NCBI GenBank assembly: GCA_023525975.1
Contig: CM042034.1
Span: 26,190,779-26,254,778 of the forward strand
Direction of reading: 5' to 3'
Origin: Smallanthus sonchifolius
Taxonomy: Eukaryota > Streptophyta > Magnoliopsida > Asterales > Asteraceae
Length of the DNA stretch: 64,000 nt
Shown: positions 13,571 through 25,079 of the stretch, one piece after another
Position numbering within the stretch: position 1 is the first letter of the stretch
Layout of the letters: every line of letters begins with the position of its first letter
Program-made: the position numbers and the translations under genes
Notes under the pieces: model-generated
The model's database searches: none
The model's input: the letters and a program-made list of their open reading frames with translations, nothing else
Told to the model about the DNA's origin: nothing

Positions 13571-13897
13571 TTTTTCTTCTTTCGTAACCGAAAAAAATCA
13601 AGCCGAATTATGAATTCGGTTTTTGGTTCCGTTATTAACTGTATCCGAAATGCGAATTCGGTTAACAGATATACCTATTTTTTAATTCAGTTTATTCATT
13701 TTTTTGGTTAGACATATTTCCAATTCGGTTCGGTTTATTCGGATATACTTTCCTTTTGAAATCGGTTTATTCGGTTCGGTTAGAAAAGTTTACAATTCGG
13801 TTCGGTTCGGTTAACGGATAAGGGTTAAAAAAAATCAAAAACCGAATCGAATAAATCGAACAAACTGTTAACCGAACCGATGAACACCCCTAGTGTC
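13571..13897. repeat. Degenerate CGGTT-rich transposon fragment
   Basis: Iterated TTCGGTTCGGTT and ATTCGGTTT words end in GATGAACACCCCTAG. This resembles the end of a common plant hAT-type MITE family. No matching left terminus or target duplication was found, so it is listed as a fragment. Confidence 0.4.
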
Positions 13898-14925
13898 ATG
13901 ACAACTTGTGGTGTTTTATAACGTTGGATTTTTATTTACTTACGATCCTAATAATAACTTTTAGTACCTGATGTTATAGATATATGCTTGTATAAATTCT
14001 AATTTTAGTAAGTTTTTATGCTCATTGTTTATTCAATTCAATAAATGCAACCGAACTTCTACGAATCTTGGTCTATAACACTCTAAATACACAGATTGAA
14101 GATGCAACGCCAAATATCATTGTCATTCACAACCAAAACCTTAACCCTATAAATTTTTTAAGGACCCCTAAATTTTAAAGATAGTTTTTTCTTCTTCCTA
14201 AAACAGTAGAAAAACTCCTGAAATAAGTGTTACTGTAAGATTTCTTAAAACAAAAATCCTCTTATGTTCTTGGTGACCAAATCTTAGACGCTAGAAAATA
14301 TTTCCATGTCTAATGTTTTAGAACCTATTATAATCGGAAATATTATTTGTAACCTTTCATATAGGGGAATTAATTAAAGATAAAAGAAAAATGTACTATA
14401 GGAGGTTGATGACACATAAAATCTTATGCTATTGTGATTCCAAAGTTTTGTTGTATTTTGCCTAAAAATTAACCTTTATTTTTTTGGCATGACATAATAA
14501 GACTATAAGAGGGTGGGTCACCGGTTGTTGGTGGAGAAAAAGTCGGTAGCAACTGCCTAATTTAAATATTAAGTAAAAGCCAATAATGGTGATTAAAAAT
14601 AAGATGCTTCAATAATTACGTAATTTAATATTTAAGTGAAGGCTTCGTGGCCTTTTGTGGATCGTACACGTGGTCTGGTCAATTCATGTGATGCCCCCCA
14701 ATGTTTATTTAAAGGAATCGGAGCCAATGACAAAGGAGTTTACATGGTTTGGACGGTTTTAAGGTTGAAATTTCCGGTTTGGTATTTTTCAATTTAAAAA
14801 CCGTAATATTTACATTTATAATTAAATAAACAATAAATTTATTATAGACGCAGATATATATATCTCTCATACTTTATCTATAGTTTGTTTCTTATTGATA
14901 GAATTATCATGTATATATAAACCTA

Positions 14926-15834
14926 CTAGGTTATAATCTCGTGTATTACACGGGCTGAATAAATATAATGTTATATATTTAGTAATAAAAAAATTATGTT
15001 TTTAAAAACCCGTGTATTACACGAGTTGAATAAAATTTTACATGACAGTTATAAATTATGTTAAGTTAATTCTTAAAATATTTTTTTAGCTGAGTATTAA
15101 CTTTTTTTATGTAACTGATAAATGTTAATTCATATTAAACTTTAGAAACCCGGTGTATTACACGTGTTAAATAAATGCAATGTTATATATACTTAGTAAT
15201 AAAGATTTATATATTATATATTAATGAAAAACGTTTTATAAAAAAATTATAAAAATCATTATTATTTAATAGGAGAGAGAAAAAACAATTAAAGAAATCT
15301 ATACTATATAATAAATAAAGGTTTCACAATGCCACGTGTCGCCTCCATATTCATTCTTATAAATTTTTTCCCGCATCTCTCTCCTAATAAATACACATCC
15401 ATATTTTCAATAATAATATATTTTTAAACAAATTATTAATTATACTAATAAAACACATTTATTTTAAATTAGCTCATATTATAAGAAACTTTGATTTGTA
15501 ATTACCAAGCTTATGCTTTCAATCAAATAGTAAATGAAAGTCAAATTACATTAAATAATATTTAATGTATTTTTGAAACTCGGTTATATATTAATTTTTA
15601 CATTTTTTTGATTTTGTTTTCTGTTGTTAGTATATGTAATACATTTTCCACCTATAATATATATAATGATTTAAAAATTTTATGTATTGATATTTTTTCA
15701 ACCTGTGTAATACACAGGTTCTAAGCTAGTTTGTATAATTAATATGACAGAGATGCAAGAAAAAAAAACTTGAGGATGTATGAAAGAGTGACAAGTGGCA
15801 CATCAAATTTTTTATTTATTATATAGTATATTGA
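14926..15834 (-). mobile_element. Helitron, minus orientation, interrupted by a second Helitron
   Basis: On the minus strand the 3' end reads CACGAGATTATAAC followed by CTAG, with a terminal hairpin formed by CCCGTGTAATACACGAG. The 5' end lies near 15834 with the family start degenerated (TATACTATATAATAAATAAA). The body is split at 15297/15730 by a plus-strand Helitron of the same family. Additional copies of the hairpin motif near 15008 and 15150 show internal duplication of the 3' end. No Rep/Helicase gene is present, so it is non-autonomous. Confidence 0.7.
15298..15729 (+). mobile_element. Helitron nested inside another Helitron
   Basis: It starts TCTATACTATATAATAAATA and ends with the hairpin ACCTGTGTAATACACAGGT followed by TCTAAGCTAG. 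It is inserted between A (15297) and T (15730), the canonical Helitron target. At 432 bp it is non-autonomous and intact at both ends. Confidence 0.85.
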
Positions 15835-16088
15835 TGATATCAATGAGAAATACACAATCTTTTAGACAAAAAAAATATATTTTCAAGCAACGTTTGTTAC
15901 TCATCAAATACTAAAATAGGTTCGTGTTTCGTAACGAGTTTTATTTCGTACGTGTTATGATCAAAATTATAAAATGTCATATTTTATAAGCTATAAATGA
16001 AAACATAAATTATTTATAAAGATTAAAATAATTAAGATTTTAAAAAATAGTTAAGAAAAAAATATGTTGAAGTCAGTAATTGGGGCTG

Positions 16089-16224
16089 TGTTTTTTTTAA
16101 CGACAGATCTATTATACTCCTACTCCTAAATTACACCAAATAATTCACTTCATGCCTGGGTTTAAACCAGGACCTCCCATTTAAGAGGCAAGTGCCTCTA
16201 CCAAGTAGGCCAGTCCCATATTGG
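16089..16224 (-). mobile_element. tRNA-derived SINE
   Basis: On the minus strand a pol III A-box-like TGGCCTACTTGGTAGAGG and B-box-like GGTTTAAACCC are followed by a body and an A-rich tail (T-run at 16091-16098 on the plus strand). Flanks are a 15-bp direct repeat with one mismatch: cagtaattggggctg at 16074-16088 and cagtaactggggctg at 16225-16239. Confidence 0.8.
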
Positions 16225-16441
16225 CAGTAACTGGGGCTGCTGACGTCATAAATAGAAAGGGAGGAGGGCGGGATCAAAGGTGCAAGTGAGACACGGAGAC
16301 CACCAGCCATCAGGCTAGCGTCTGATCTTTGTATAAGGTTTGGATCCAGATGTACATATACACAAATGAGATTATGAAAAAAAAATACAATTGAACGTGT
16401 CACATGACACACAATGAATGGAGTTTCTTACTGTCTATAAA

Positions 16442-16896
16442 TCTACACTAATAAATAAAGATTTTGGCTGGACATATGTCACTTTCTGGTGTATTTTAAT
16501 AATTTTTTTTGTCTCTCTCTTATTAAATAGTTATATTAAAAATATATATATATAAAAATTTAAAATAAATCTAATTATGGATACTTATTATTTAGTTATA
16601 TATATTTATTTAATATGAATTAACATTAATCAGTTACATAAAAAAAATTAATACGTAATTAAAAAAAATGTTTTAAAAATTAAATTCACAGAATTTATAA
16701 CCGTCAAGTCAAAATATATTTTTTAAGACATATTTTGACGAGTGTATGTGTTAACATATTACATTATATTTTATTTAACACGTGTAATACACGGGTTTTT
16801 TTACATTATATTTTGACGAGTGTATGTGTTAACATATTACTAATTATATAACATTACATTTATTTAACCGGGGTACTACACGAGATTCTAACCTAG
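16442..16896 (+). mobile_element. Helitron with internally duplicated 3' part
   Basis: Starts TCTACACTAATAAATAAAG and ends GATTCTAACCTAG, inserted between A (16441) and T (16897). A motif around GACGAGTGTATGTGTTAACA occurs twice (about 16737 and 16812), each followed by a terminal-hairpin-like ACACGTGTAATACACGGG or its decayed version. The end was therefore duplicated in this copy. Confidence 0.7.
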
Positions 16897-17069
16897 TACA
16901 GTTTAATATATATAATTTCAAAGTAAGTAGAAAACTATTTAAATATACCGTTTAATAAAAAAAATCTAGAGTAAGACAACTTTGTAAACCAAATTTTCCG
17001 TTGATACGCAAGTATATAAAGGCAAATGAGAAATATTAAAATGAATTTTGCTGCAATTATATTATATTA

Positions 17070-17392
17070 CTAGGTAAGAAACCCGGTGTATTACAAGGCT
17101 TGAATAAATAAAATGTTATATAGTTAGTAATAAAAATTTTTAAACAAATTCTTGAAAACGTTATATAGTTATTGTTTAAATAATGATTTATAAAAAGAAT
17201 GAAAGAAATGTTTTATAAACAAACATATTTTTTTTAAATAGGAGAAAGAGGCGGGAAACAAAAAAAATTTAAAAACAAATTTTTTTTTTTATAATTAATA
17301 GGAGAGAGAAGCGAAAAAAAAGGTTGAGAATACATGAGAAAGTGACATATGTCCCATCAAAACTTTTATTTATTAGATAGTCTAAATATAGA
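17070..17392 (-). mobile_element. Helitron, minus orientation, short copy
   Basis: Right-to-left it runs from a family-like 5' end near 17392 (the start motif is altered) to a 3' end with hairpin TTGTAATACACCGGG and CTAG at 17070-17073, preceded by A at 17069. The body shares GAGAAAGTGACATATG-type words with the other copies. The 5' boundary is uncertain by a few bases. Confidence 0.6.
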
Positions 17393-17422
17393 TTAAAAAA
17401 ACATTATATAAACAACTTAACA

Positions 17423-17850
17423 TCTATACTATATAATAAATAAAGGTTTCTCATTGCCACGTGTCGTCTCCATATTCATCCTTATAAAAATTTTCCCGCC
17501 TCTCTCTTATAATAAATACACTTTCATATTTCAATAATAATATATTTTTAAAAAAATTATTAATTATACTAATAAAACACATTTATTTTTAATTATCTCA
17601 TATTATAAGAAAGTTTGAAATGTAATTAACAAGCTTATGTTTTCAATCAAATAGTAATGAAAGTTAAATTACATTGAATATTATTTTATGTACTTTTTAA
17701 ACTCAAAAAAATATTAATTTTTACATATTTTCTTGATTTTGTTTTCTATCGTTAGTGTACGTAATATATTTTTCCACCTATGTATATACAAATTTAAGAA
17801 TTTTATATACTGATATTTTTCACCATGTGTAGTACACAGGTTCTAAGCTT
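17423..17850 (+). mobile_element. Helitron, 3' terminus decayed
   Basis: Starts TCTATACTATATAATAAATA and shares GCCACGTGTCGTCTCCATAT with the copies at 15298 and 59387. The 3' hairpin region reads CATGTGTAGTACACAGG followed by TTCTAAGCTT, where intact copies have TTCTAAGCTAG. The CTAG terminus is therefore lost. Confidence 0.7.
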
Positions 17851-17981
17851 CTAAAACATACAAACAAGGTCACAACTTTGAACTTTTAAGCACCCCATTC
17901 TCAACTCCTTTTTTTCTTTCCTTTATAAGAAATTTTATTCCATTATTTTGTTCCTTATTATGTAACAATTAACAAACAAAA

Positions 17982-18363
17982 TCTATATTATATAATAAAT
18001 AAAGGTTTTGGTGAATCAAATTTTTCGTCTCTCTCTCCTATTAATTGCTCAAACTTTCTTTAATTTTTTTTTTTAATAAGTTTATGTGGGAAAGTAATTA
18101 ATATATTAAAATAAATTAATAATGATTTCTATAATTATTTTTATAAAATATTTTTTATTTTAAAAAAATATAGGTTTGTTCATAAAATATTTTTAGAAAT
18201 TGAACATTTTTTTCATTCTTTTAATAAAACATTTTTAAAAAGTAACTATATGATGTTTCTAAAATTTGTATTAAAAAACTATATAATATGTAATATTTAT
18301 TATCAAGTATATAAAATTGATGTATTCATTACATTTATTTAATCCGTGTAATACACAACCTAT
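17982..18363 (+). mobile_element. Helitron, diverged copy next to the 5-phosphatase 3' end
   Basis: Starts TCTATATTATATAATAAATA and reaches a hairpin-like CCGTGTAATACAC followed by AACCTATT, a decayed CTRR terminus. It ends about 155 bases beyond the 5-phosphatase stop codon. Confidence 0.6.
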
Positions 18364-18517
18364 TGAGATAAAACATCAAGGAGCTTAGCTAGCGAATCCA
18401 CATCTGAACTACAATACAAGAATGTTCCTTATAACCAACTTTTATTACACTAATCCCTTTTAAGTTTCTAGAGATAAAAGTCCACCCATGTGTCAACATT
18501 AATAGTGATTTTTAATT

Positions 18518-21500
18518 TTAAATTTGTATGGGACCAACCTCAGAGGTTAATCTTAAGCAACTCATTCCAGCATCTACTACCCTCAATTCATCATCATTCT
18601 CAATCTCTGCATCAGTGAATGTGAGAGCTTTTTGTAACTTTCTTGGAGAGAAAACTTCAACCTCTATCATATACGATGCACTCACTGGCCTATGGTCCGA
18701 AAACCTAAGTTCAGACCTTCTGTAGCTCAACTGCCTTATTCCTTTCCCAAACGAAAGTATGCGGTCACACCTGAAACCAAAACAAACATCTGTCACACCA
18801 ATTTTTCATTACATGGATTTTATGTGCTAAGTGGTAATATATACCATGCTGGAGTTCGTCTTCCAACTTTAGGATCCTCGCCACAATATTTTTCTGAATT
18901 TCGATGGTATTTGTAAGTTGGTGGGAAATCTAAAACACCTTCTGACCATCCGTCAAATGCACGACCTTTTCTTAGCTCACGAACAAGCTACAAAACATCC
19001 AATTAAGATCAAACCCATTTCATCTCAATCCATTTAAATGTCCAATATTGTTTTTTTAGTTGGATTGTGGGTGCAAGGGTGGGTATGTGAGTTTAAGAAA
19101 AACAAACGGGTCAATTTGGGCCATGACCCATCTATCTAGAAGAGTTGGATCTTGGATCAGACAATGATTCATTAGATAATGGATTGAGACAGGATCCATT
19201 AATTACTAGCTGATCCGATCCAGATCTGATTTATTGACACCACGGGCTTAATGACATAATGTACATATAACAACTCTTATTTGCTTAATCAAGTCTATAC
19301 CACTCAAGACGGCTCATCGGGATAGATGTAGATGAAAAAGAATCCCCCCGGAACCGTATAAGAAGTTTTCTCCTCGTACGGCTCGATAAAAAATGATTCG
19401 AAGTTTTGTCTATGGATAAAAATAAAATCGTAAAGGAATCCGTAAAATAAATTAGTTTTTTCTTCATTTGCAATGAAGAAAAAAACATCAGTGGTTCATA
19501 GAAAAGGAATACTTAAAATGAAACTAAAACTTGTGCTAAACAAGATAATTAATTTAATATGACAGACTTAAGCAGTAATACCTACTTACCTGGTCACATT
19601 CTAACAACTTGGGCCAATCATTTTTGGAAATTAAGTCGCGTGTCTTCTCATATGACAAATTGAGACGATAATTTAGGTCACCCAACCAAATAACTCGCCT
19701 GGAAACATAGAAAACCTATTTGTAAGTTGAGCTTCAAATGACTGAAAAACAAATTTTTTGAAATAAACCAGCTATTAGAACAATTACAAGCTGTAGTAGT
19801 ATTCTTCTTGCAAACTATGATCTTCTTATTCAAGACTTCTACATAGCCTAAAAGTATCAGCAAGTTCACCCTAATGCTTTACCACATAATACAAACCAAC
19901 TCACATTTTGTTACACATTTTAGCAATCAAATTACATTTTATTACCAGTTGTAGCAATGAATGACTTATCAAACCATTAGCAGGCAAATTATTTGATGAT
20001 TTTTCAAAAGTTGCCGACATAGCATCATATTTGTCATTTTTTGTGTATACATGTGGCATCTAATTTAACACTTTAAACATATATTATAAGAAAATATCAT
20101 TTTTTGCATATGATGTGGCAGCTCACATGACATCAACCAGTGCCACATCAACAACTTAAAGGTAGAACTAGTTAAAACGAGGTCGGTTGCTAAAATTGGT
20201 AATAAACTGTAAGGTGGTTTTCATCTTGCGTCTAATTTATAATTTTATAGGAGAACGATAAAACTGGGAGGAGTGTAAAGCTCGTTTCTATGTCATGCAG
20301 TTTGCCCATTTAAGATTGATAAGGTGATATAATTACCGAACTTATTAGTTGTAAATTGTAATGAAAATATGTGCTTGCACGATGATAATTAAAAGAAAAA
20401 AAGGGGAAATAAAGATATATCATACTTACTCATGATTCTCTATCCTCTTGGGGAGAGTGGAATTTGGAAGGGAGTTGAAGTGTGTTCTTTTATGTATTTC
20501 ACGAACATCCGCATTTCTTTTAATTGCATCAGCATCCCTTTCACCAGAAGTTAGGTGACTACAAATGAAACAGAAGAGTGTTTGATATATTGACATGCTC
20601 ACTGATATAGACCCCTGAAATAGTAAAAATTTATTGATTATATCATATAATACAAACATTTAACAAAACCGCACAGAATTCCAAACTTTACCTTGTTACC
20701 TATGTACCCCATCACACCAACACCAACAGCGGACACATGTACATTTTGGATATGTTTCCTCAATTGTCTACGAACCCAAATAGTGATACATATGCCAACC
20801 ATTTGCTTGCTTACTATTCTAACATATGCGGGTCTCCTTTTTCGGTACATGGTAGACTCAAGGTTCAGATCAGAAAGAAAAGCTTCTTCGGGTATGACCC
20901 GGTTGTCCACATTTATGTAGGACTTAAAAGAAGCATAGGTTCTAAAAGATTTAGAAGCTTTAAATGATTTAACAGTTTTCAAAGGGTTAGGTCTATCTGA
21001 TACCGATACACACTGAGCCAGTAGATCCAATGGTGGCTCAGGCCAGCTCAACCCTATCCTTTCAGTCCCACTAAGTATTCTGGTTAACTTTTTACTGTTA
21101 CTCGAAACCATATCTTCTATATTTTCTGTTAAAGTTTCTTCAGAATCTTGAATTGAAAAGCGATCCACTCTGTCTAATGTTTTTTGAGAGGAATAACGTT
21201 TCTCTGAGTCTCCTTCATCTTGCATTCTCACAACTGTACTCAATTTACCATTTTGCCCTACTGGACCATCCATGAGGTCATCAAAATTGGATTCCTCATT
21301 AAAAGGGTGGATTTCCTCCTCACCCTCGCTATCGGTTTCCAGCACCACTTCATCTTCTATATCTAGTGCATCATCAGATGGTTTAAACCGTGATGGAGAA
21401 GAGGGGTTGCTGTAGCATTTGAATTTATTTTTTTCAGGTTGAATTTTATTGAGGGTTCCACGAATTATGTTTTCCCATATTGGGACTGGACGGTTATCTT

Positions 21501-23501
21501 CAGCACCGAAAATATTTCCAGCATTTAAAGGTATGATCTCCTGAAAACTGTATGGGAATCATAAGTAACTACTGTTAAGCTGAACTTTTGCACAAATACA
21601 ATCAATTAAAGGAATTATAGTCATGATTACGTATGAATTATAGCTGTAAGCATAACTCTGGAAAGACTTACCCAATCACATATATGTCAGCAGGATTGTC
21701 AACATCAAGCCAGTCTGCAATATTTAAGTCTTCTGGTGGCAGTTTCCCACCAACATTCCAAGTATTAACAGATACTCTAGAAAAAAAAAACAAAAGAAAT
21801 CAAGAAAAATACGAAGTATCAGATAAATCTGTTTGAGGTTAATTAATGGTAGCCAAATAATGTAGAAATAACTTATGAAACATGTTTGAGAGGGAAGGCC
21901 AGCATACTTGAGTTCTTTTGCATCAATGTACTGCGCTCTAAATGTCTCTGACTTTCTTCGTCTTGACCTAGGAATAGCTCCTGAAGACCAAAGATAAATA
22001 ACTATTGTTTGAATCTCAAGTAAAATTGTCCATAAAGTTATGCACCAATGAGATCCTAATCTAGAGAACCTATTCCCTCTTGAATTTTTCTTCTTTAAAA
22101 ACTTCAAAAGTCTGATATTTTCATATCCTTATATAAGAGCTTGTGACTATCAATGAAACGGTATGTCTTAAGACGATATCAAGAAGTAGTAAAATAGTAA
22201 GATTGAAATTTCCTTCTATTCTTCTGTTGTATTTTCAACAACCCATTTGGAAATGGGTTAAAAATCATAAAAATAGTTCTTGATGATTTGAAGACCATTT
22301 TGAGTGTGCATAAATCTTTTAGTCAATGCATATAGGCCTAACTTGGTGGTATTCTTTAAAGATAAAGAAAGTCACATTTGCCTTTTAATTAAACTAAAGC
22401 ATTGATGGACCAATATAAAAAAGGTTAAGAGTTGTGCATAAATCTTTTAGTCAATTAATATGTGCCTAGTTTGGTAGCATTCTTTAAAAATAAAATTTTA
22501 AAGCATCCATACACCAACAAAAAGGTTCAGTGGAAGGCAACAAAAAGATTATGCATCAAAGTGTTGATCTAATTAAAAAAACCAAAAAGCATCTGGTAAG
22601 ACTTGACAACAGAAGTAATTGAATCTACTTCATTAGAAGCAAAACCGAAAAGGATAAGCTGTATGTTTTTACCGCTGGGATCACTCTGTAAATCATCTCC
22701 TTGTTTATTATCCTTGACTCGTGATTCTTTTGGCCAGTCATAAGACTCTTCTGTGGAAAAAAAAAAATACAAATCACTTTAAAACTATGAAAAAAAAGGC
22801 TCCTATATAGTGGTAATGTGAGACATGTCAACCAAGGATAACTCTAAACCCTAAGGGGACTGTTAGGCGTACACCACCCCCCTCATGCTATATGACTCAT
22901 ATAGGGGCTATACATGTCATATAACCCAAAAGTCAAATCGACAGCGTCCAAACATGTCACATTAGTCACATCCATATCGACCAATACAGCCGGTTAGCAA
23001 TTAAAATCCTAATTGTCAGTCAGCAACTAGACGTTTTGGTACATATCAATTATATAAATCCAAAATTACTTCCTCACTAGCCACTGATTGCCAAAACGCG
23101 TCACCTGTATGTATGTGACAAATCTTATTCATACATAATCTAAATTTAGCAGTAGCAGGAGATTTTGCAAAAGGATTCAGAGATCTAAAATTGAGAAATT
23201 ATATTAGCAAAAGAAATCCGACTACCTTCAGCGTCGGTACCGTAGGTAGTATCTTCGTCCTCCGAGTCGGCGTTGTATTCTGAATTTCTGGAAGAACGAT
23301 TGAACCACTTCCTTATCACGATTCTCGGCCACAACACCTGCAATAACAACATAATTTTCATGAATCTCAAGTAGATCTTGTTGAAGATGAAGTCAATGGC
23401 CGCGGTTATCAAGTAGAAACAAACAAATGTACCTCAGAACTTTGTCTCCTTGGGCGAGCATGAGAATTAGGAGGAGAATGCTGCTGCTTGTGCTTCATCA
23501 T
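18518..23501 (-). CDS. Type I inositol polyphosphate 5-phosphatase
   Basis: This enzyme removes the 5-phosphate from soluble inositol polyphosphates, and in some members from phosphoinositides, damping calcium and IP3 signalling. Exons on the minus strand: 23433-23501, 23226-23337, 22673-22750, 21908-21980, 21672-21776, 20692-21547, 20430-20614, 19590-19698, 18845-18987, 18518-18770; 1983 coding bases, 660 residues. Motifs in order: NTWNVGGKLPPEDL (about 114), GFQEIIPLNAGN (about 146), GNKGSISVSMS (about 429), catalytic WLGDLNYRL (about 496) and PAWCDRIL (about 574). The long acidic and basic insert in exon 6, between the first motifs and the catalytic core, and the basic N-terminus (KHKQQ, RPRRQ, WPRIVIRKWF) are typical of plant type I enzymes. 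Length agrees with Arabidopsis 5PTase2 and 5PTase3. The start is the first of two adjacent ATGs. All introns are GT-AG, and no key residue is missing. Confidence 0.95.
19285..19490 (-). other. Plastid-derived DNA (group II intron domain V) in a 5-phosphatase intron
   Basis: On the minus strand the sequence contains GAGCCGTACGAGG and, after GAAAACTTCTT, ATACGGTTC. This is the conserved 34-base hairpin of group II intron domain V, followed by CATCTACATCTATCCCGATG and GAGCCGTC as in plastid introns. It lies in the intron between 18988 and 19589 and has neither partner exons nor an intact intron. It is best read as a nuclear insertion of plastid DNA; I favour a ycf3-type intron as source but cannot prove it. 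Confidence 0.65.
22306..22500. repeat. Tandem duplication of about 128 bp in a 5-phosphatase intron
   Basis: The phrase GTGCATAAATCTTTTAGTCA occurs at 22306 and again at 22434. Each is followed by similar text (a TGGTGGTATTCTTTAAAGAT-like run in the first). The period is about 128 bases. Confidence 0.6.
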
Positions 23502-25079
23502 CTAATAGGAACCAAAAAAGGGTTTGTTGTTGGAAATGGAGATGACGGATCAACAACTACCAATCGTTACTTTATTTTTAATTTTAGAGTAAACTGTATG
23601 AAAAATAACAGGTTTGTATATTAACAGTTTAAACTAACATGTTTTAGGTTTATGTTTTCAGTTTTGTAAAGAATTTGATGTTAAGGCTAACTGTCGTTAA
23701 TTTTTTTTTGTTAAGTTTGGGATGAAATTGCTAAAATACCTTTTACAAAAAGTAACAAGATTAAGTACTACATAAATGATATTTTGATAATTTCATCCAA
23801 AGTTAACAGAAAAATTAATAAAAGTTAACCTTAAAACCCAAATGTGTTACTTTAAACCCTTTTATTTTTATTATAATTATCTTCTCTCGGAACTTTTAGT
23901 TTTATAATATTCAGAAAAGAAAGACGATTACAATAAAGTGTCAGGTAAAAGGGCAACAAGTTGCGTCGCAACCCACTTTTGATTAGCAAAACCGATCCTA
24001 CTAAAAACAAAGCTTTGAGTCTTAGGGGCCGAAATATTACTATGCACGACCCCCTCTTCTCTCTAACAAAATATTTTTATGAATTGTGATTTCTTGTGCC
24101 CTCGCTGTTATTATCTTTCTACAGAATATTCTGATACCAATAACTTAAGATTAAATGATTTTATACAAAGGCATTTTAGTTGTATCAAAAATTATAAAAA
24201 GCTACATAAAGTATATAACATTGCACATGAATGAATTTTCACGAGTGTGACCATTTAGCTTACATGTACCCACGGTCCACCCAAGATTCGCCACCCCACC
24301 ATATTCTTCATTTGACATGACCCAGCAACACGGTCAACACAAGTCCATCCGACCACACATGTACTTATGCAAACAAATGGATAATATGTTCCGAGTAAAT
24401 GATATTATTCTTCATTTCATTTTTCCATTATTAATGATATTTTATAACTTAGTTTAATAAACATTACTGTAATACTGTTTGTTTATTAAACAGGCATTGA
24501 TAAATTATGTCTTTTAAGATAAAAAAGAGAGTAGAATATTAAAAAATATTATTATTATTATTATTATTATTATATTATGGTATCATTTATATTTTACAGA
24601 ACATGATAGCAGGTGATGTTGTCATAAACTATAAAGAAACAAGGAGTCGGTCCACCAATGTCTGGACGTAGTTGCGGGAAAGGAAGAAGTGCCATGATTA
24701 AGCATGTGTCGGGGGGTTGTACTATCGGCCATTGGCTTTGATCAATATGTAACGTCTTTTTTATTTTTCATTTGTCATAAAAAGGTTAACATAATAATCG
24801 TGGATGTGTTTAATAGGAGATGTATGATGGTCTGAGTTTTTATGTTTGTTGGTGGTAAATGATACTAAAACTAATGTCCATGTAAAGTTTCAGCTGTCCT
24901 TGAAAATTACCAAGCAAAGGCAATTCACGTGATTGGTTTCTTTCTTTTCGTGCACACCAACCGCTTGTTGGAATGTCACTTCCCTTTTCAAAGTATCTAC
25001 ATCAAAAAATCACGTTTTAACTCGAGGCGTGATTCAAATTGCCTACTTTTATGACATTCCTTTCTTCATCTTCGAATGA
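23502..25079. other. Intergenic, upstream of the 5-phosphatase
   Basis: This holds the 5-phosphatase promoter, in which no clear element could be assigned. At 23640-23870 lies a degenerate inverted repeat (GTTAAGTTTGGGATGAAATT against AATTTCATCCAAAGTTAAC), probably an old MITE. An ATT microsatellite stands at about 24548-24575. No coding region was recognised. Confidence 0.5.
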
